This document shows positions 61,243 through 64,000 of a stretch of DNA of 64,000 nucleotides, piece by piece. The number at the start of each line of letters is the position of its first letter. Position 1 is the first letter of the stretch. The notes beneath the pieces are model-generated. The model had not been told where the DNA came from. It searched no databases and saw only the letters and a list, made by a program, of their open reading frames with translations. The DNA lies in NCBI RefSeq assembly GCF_018885305.1, contig NZ_CP076544.1, positions 1,364,001 to 1,428,000 of the forward strand. The letters are read 5' to 3'. This stretch comes from Curtobacterium sp. L6-1 (lineage in GTDB: Bacteria; Actinomycetota; Actinomycetes; Actinomycetales; Microbacteriaceae). The position numbers and the translations under genes were made by a program.

Positions 61243-63114
61243 ATGGACCAGCGCATCGAGGACCACGCCCTCATCGGGGACTGCCACACCGCCGCACTCG
61301 TCACCCGTGACGGCGACGTCGACTGGGCGTGCCTGCCCCGGTTCGACAGCGCCTCGACCTTCGCCGCACTCCTCGGCGACGAGCACGACGGCCACTGGTC
61401 GCTCCGCCCGACCGACCCCGACGCCACCTCGGTCCGACGGCACGACGGCGACTCGCTCGTCCTCTCCACCGTGTGGACGACCGCGACCGGCGTCGTCGAG
61501 GTCACCGACTTCATGCCCGTCGAGGCGCACCGGGCGACCATCGTCCGGCGTGTCCGCGGCCTCACCGGGACCGTGGAGCTGCAGCAGGTCCTCCGCATCC
61601 GGTTCGGGTACGGCGACGTCCTGCCCTGGATCCGGCAGGTCGGCGACGACGACGACCCCGTGCTCGTCGCCACCGCCGGTCCCGACGCCGTCGTCGTCCG
61701 CGGCCCGCGGTTCCGGGCCGACGACCACCGGCACGCCGCCACCACGACCATCGCCGACGGCGACGTCCTGGACACGACGCTCACCTGGTACCCGTCGCAC
61801 CGGGAACCGCCGGAGCCGTTCGACGTCGACGTGGCGCTGCACCGCACCCGTGACTGGTGGCACGACTGGACCTCCCGGACCCGCGCCGAGGGGAAGTACG
61901 CGCCGGTCGTCCGGCAGTCCCTCATGTACCTGCGCGCCATGACCCACGCGGAGACCGGCGGCGTCGTGGCGGCCGCGACCACGAGCCTCCCGGAGGACCC
62001 GGGCGGCGAACGCAACTGGGACTACCGCTTCGTCTGGCTGCGCGACGCGTCGATGGCGCTCGCCTCGCTCATCGCCCACGGGTACCGCGACGAGGCGGCG
62101 GACTGGCGCGGCTGGCTGCTCCGCGCGATCGCCGGGGACCCGGACGACGTGCAGATCATGTACGGCATCGCCGGGGAGCGCGAACTGCCCGAGCGGACGC
62201 TCCCCCACCTGCGCGGCTACGCCGACTCGACACCCGTGCGGGTCGGCAACGGCGCCTACACGCAGTACCAGGGCGACGTCTTCGGCGAGGTGCTCTCCGC
62301 GCTGCACGACGCCCGCGAGCTCGGGGTCGAGGAGAACGCCGCCTCGTGGTCGCTGCAGCGCGCCCTGCTCGCCCACGTCGAGGAGCACTGGCAGGACCCG
62401 GACAACGGGATCTGGGAGATGCGGGGCCCGCGCCGGCACTTCACCCACTCGCGCGCGATGATCTGGGCGGCCTTCGACCGCGGGGTCGCCGCCTGCGAGG
62501 AGTTCGGACTCGAGGGTCCGGTCGAGCGGTGGCGCACCCTGCGCGACAGGGTCCGCGCCGAGATCGAGGAGCACGGCTGGAACGCCGAGCGCGGGTCGTA
62601 CCGCCAGCACTACGACACCGACGAGGTCGACGCCAGCCTGCTCGTCCTGCCGCAGATCGGGTACTGCCGGCCCGACGACCCACGGATGCTCGGCACGGTC
62701 GCCGCCGTCGAGGAGGACCTGCGCGTCGGCGACGACGGCCTCGTCCTCCGCTACCGGACCTCGTCGGGCTTCGACGGCCTGCGCGGCGCGGAGCACCCGT
62801 TCCTGGCGTGCTCGTTCTGGCTCGTCGAGCAGTACGCCGGCTCCGGACGCCTGGCGGACGCCGAACGGCTCATGGACGTGCTCGTCGGCTACGCGAACGA
62901 CCTCGGCATGCTGTCCGAGGAGGTCGACGTCGCCACCGGCCACCAGGTCGGCAACACCCCGCAGGCCCTGTCGCACCTGACGCTCGTCACCGCGGCGGAC
63001 GCGATCGCCCGGGCGCAGGGCGCGGCCGCCGGCCACCGGACCCGGTCGCCACGACACGGCGGTGGGACCGCGAGCGTGTCGGGAGCTGGCGAGCGGGCGG
63101 GCCGGCCCGCCTGA
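61243..63114 (+). CDS. Glycoside hydrolase family 15 protein (trehalase/glucoamylase)
   Basis: A 623-residue cytoplasmic GH15 enzyme. The N-terminal beta-rich domain starts MDQRIEDHALIGDCHTAALV with DVDWACLPRFDSASTFAALL. The (alpha/alpha)6 barrel has RNWDYRFVWLRDASMALASL, YADSTPVRVGNGAYTQYQGD, and the acid-residue motif DPDNGIWEMRGPRRHFTHSR. The general base region follows at NTPQALSHLTLV. Actinobacterial proteins of this type are often trehalases, but glucoamylase activity cannot be excluded. The last 40 residues are low-complexity. Confidence 0.93.
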   Translation: MDQRIEDHALIGDCHTAALVTRDGDVDWACLPRFDSASTFAALLGDEHDGHWSLRPTDPDATSVRRHDGDSLVLSTVWTTATGVVEVTDFMPVEAHRATIVRRVRGLTGTVELQQVLRIRFGYGDVLPWIRQVGDDDDPVLVATAGPDAVVVRGPRFRADDHRHAATTTIADGDVLDTTLTWYPSHREPPEPFDVDVALHRTRDWWHDWTSRTRAEGKYAPVVRQSLMYLRAMTHAETGGVVAAATTSLPEDPGGERNWDYRFVWLRDASMALASLIAHGYRDEAADWRGWLLRAIAGDPDDVQIMYGIAGERELPERTLPHLRGYADSTPVRVGNGAYTQYQGDVFGEVLSALHDARELGVEENAASWSLQRALLAHVEEHWQDPDNGIWEMRGPRRHFTHSRAMIWAAFDRGVAACEEFGLEGPVERWRTLRDRVRAEIEEHGWNAERGSYRQHYDTDEVDASLLVLPQIGYCRPDDPRMLGTVAAVEEDLRVGDDGLVLRYRTSSGFDGLRGAEHPFLACSFWLVEQYAGSGRLADAERLMDVLVGYANDLGMLSEEVDVATGHQVGNTPQALSHLTLVTAADAIARAQGAAAGHRTRSPRHGGGTASVSGAGERAGRPA

Positions 63115-63157
63115 GCGCCGTTCCGCCCCGCACAGCCCCGTTCCGCCCCGCCACACG

Positions 63158-63203
63158 GACGACGGGAGGCCCGGTGCCAGCTGGCACCGGGCCTCCCGTC
63201 GTC
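63158..63203. terminator. 46-base perfect palindrome between GH15 and zwf
   Basis: Arms 63158-63180 and 63181-63203 are exact reverse complements of 23 bases with no spacer. They contain GACGGGAGGC and GCCTCCCGTC. Position between convergent genes fits a bidirectional terminator, and it is the most complete member of the GGGAGGC hairpin family here. Confidence 0.8.
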
Positions 63204-63254
63204 GTGGTGGAGGGTTCGTCACCGCGCCCGCGTCAGGACGCCGTCACGGCCTGC

Positions 63255-64000
63255 TCAGGAGGAGCTGACCCACTCGGCCGGGCCGCGCGACCCGGCGCGG
63301 TACTCCTCGAGCGGCACGTCGCCGGCCTTCCAGGCCGCCACGACGGGCTCGACGATCTCCCAGCAGCGCTCCGCGACGTCGCCACGGATCGAGAGCAGCG
63401 GGTCGTCGTGGAAGATGCCGTTGAGCACCTCGCCGTACGGGGTGAGCTCGCCGTCGTCGAACGACGACGACAGGGTGACCTGCCCCATCTCGAACGGGTT
63501 GCCGCCGCCGTTCGCCGACACCGACAGCTCGATCTCGTCGGGGTTGAGGACGATGCGCAGTGTGTCCGCCTTCGGACGACCGGACAGCCCGGAAGGCAGG
63601 CGCGTCACGGGCTTGAAGGTGATGAGGACCTCCTTGCGGCTGGCGCCGAGCGCCTTGCCGGAGCGGAGGGTGAAGGGGACGCCGGCCCAGCGGGCGGTGT
63701 CGACCTCGACCTCGATCTCGGCGAGGGTCTCGGTCTCGCGCGACGGGTCGACGCCGTCCTCCTGCTGGTAGGAGGGCAGCTCCTTGCCGTCGATCGTGCC
63801 GGCGGTGTACACCGCACGACGCGACGCGATGGTGGCGTCGTCGCCCTTGAGGCGGGTCGAGCGGAGCACGCGGGCGAGGGACGAGCGGAACTCGACCGAG
63901 TCGATCGCTGCCGGGGCGTCCATCGTCACGAGGGCGAGGATCTGCAGCAGGTGCGACTGGATCATGTCGACGAGTGCGCCGGCTTCGTCGTAGTACTGGG
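63255..64000 (-). CDS. zwf: Glucose-6-phosphate 1-dehydrogenase (5' end outside window)
   Basis: C-terminal half of the first enzyme of the oxidative pentose phosphate pathway. Visible are YYDEAGALVDMIQSHLLQ with ILALVTMDAPAA, then the GVPFTLRSGKALGASRKEVL region and the C-terminal GDVAERCWEIVEPVVAAW. About 248 codons are present; the N-terminal NADP-binding half lies beyond base 64000. The catalytic-histidine region is not in the window. Confidence 0.95.
   Translation of the reverse strand, partial: QYYDEAGALVDMIQSHLLQILALVTMDAPAAIDSVEFRSSLARVLRSTRLKGDDATIASRRAVYTAGTIDGKELPSYQQEDGVDPSRETETLAEIEVEVDTARWAGVPFTLRSGKALGASRKEVLITFKPVTRLPSGLSGRPKADTLRIVLNPDEIELSVSANGGGNPFEMGQVTLSSSFDDGELTPYGEVLNGIFHDDPLLSIRGDVAERCWEIVEPVVAAWKAGDVPLEEYRAGSRGPAEWVSSS

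Overview
The window is chromosomal DNA from a very GC-rich actinobacterium. The gene set points to Microbacteriaceae, and the overall look is closest to Curtobacterium; this assignment is inference from gene content and codon bias, with no marker search done. The evidence is the near-total use of G or C in third codon positions, GTG and TTG starts, a CIRCE/HrcA system, a leucine-rich leader peptide ahead of leuA, and TANNNT -10 boxes placed 6-8 bases before start codons. The window is almost wholly core genome. I found no tRNA, rRNA, CRISPR array, insertion sequence, prophage or integrase.

Layout: 1-7.1 kb is a peptide/nickel-type ABC importer (binding protein, two permeases, a fused double ATPase, then an extra ATPase and a 2-hydroxyacid dehydrogenase cut by the window edge). 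7.4-14.9 kb is information processing: dnaG, dgt and dusB, then a divergent YbaK-type deacylase, a 55-residue protein of unknown function, a DsbA-family oxidoreductase and glyS. 15-21.4 kb holds a class V aminotransferase with a divergent LysR regulator, uppS-recO, a repeat-filled gap and leuA with its leader. 21.4-25.6 kb is a two-component system upstream of a MacB-like ABC exporter. 25.7-27.7 kb is an OafA-type acyltransferase with an SGNH tail.

27.7-34.9 kb is the hrcA-dnaJ-rsmE / HIT-phoH-ybeY-CNNM-era block, with a CIRCE operator at its head. 35-41.9 kb has a DUF4870 protein, hemW, a HAD phosphatase, a DUF1990 protein with lepA, an aminotransferase and rpsT. 42-49.4 kb has holA, comEC, comEA and leuS. 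49.4-55.4 kb is the cytochrome bd operon cydABDC. 55.6-59.8 kb is an osmoprotectant (OpuC/OsmVWXY-type) importer with a TetR regulator. 59.9-63.1 kb holds an App1-type phosphatase and a GH15 trehalase/glucoamylase. The window ends inside zwf.

Most operons are coupled by 4-base ATGA or GTGA overlaps. Intergenic space is short and is used mainly for hairpins, many sharing a GGGAGGC core, and for short tandem repeats. The least expected features are the leuA leader with its alternative hairpins, a duplicated 105-bp element between recO and leuA, a comEC reading frame with no usable stop before holA, an importer ATPase lacking its H-loop histidine, and in-frame low-complexity expansions in LysR, CydD and ComEC.
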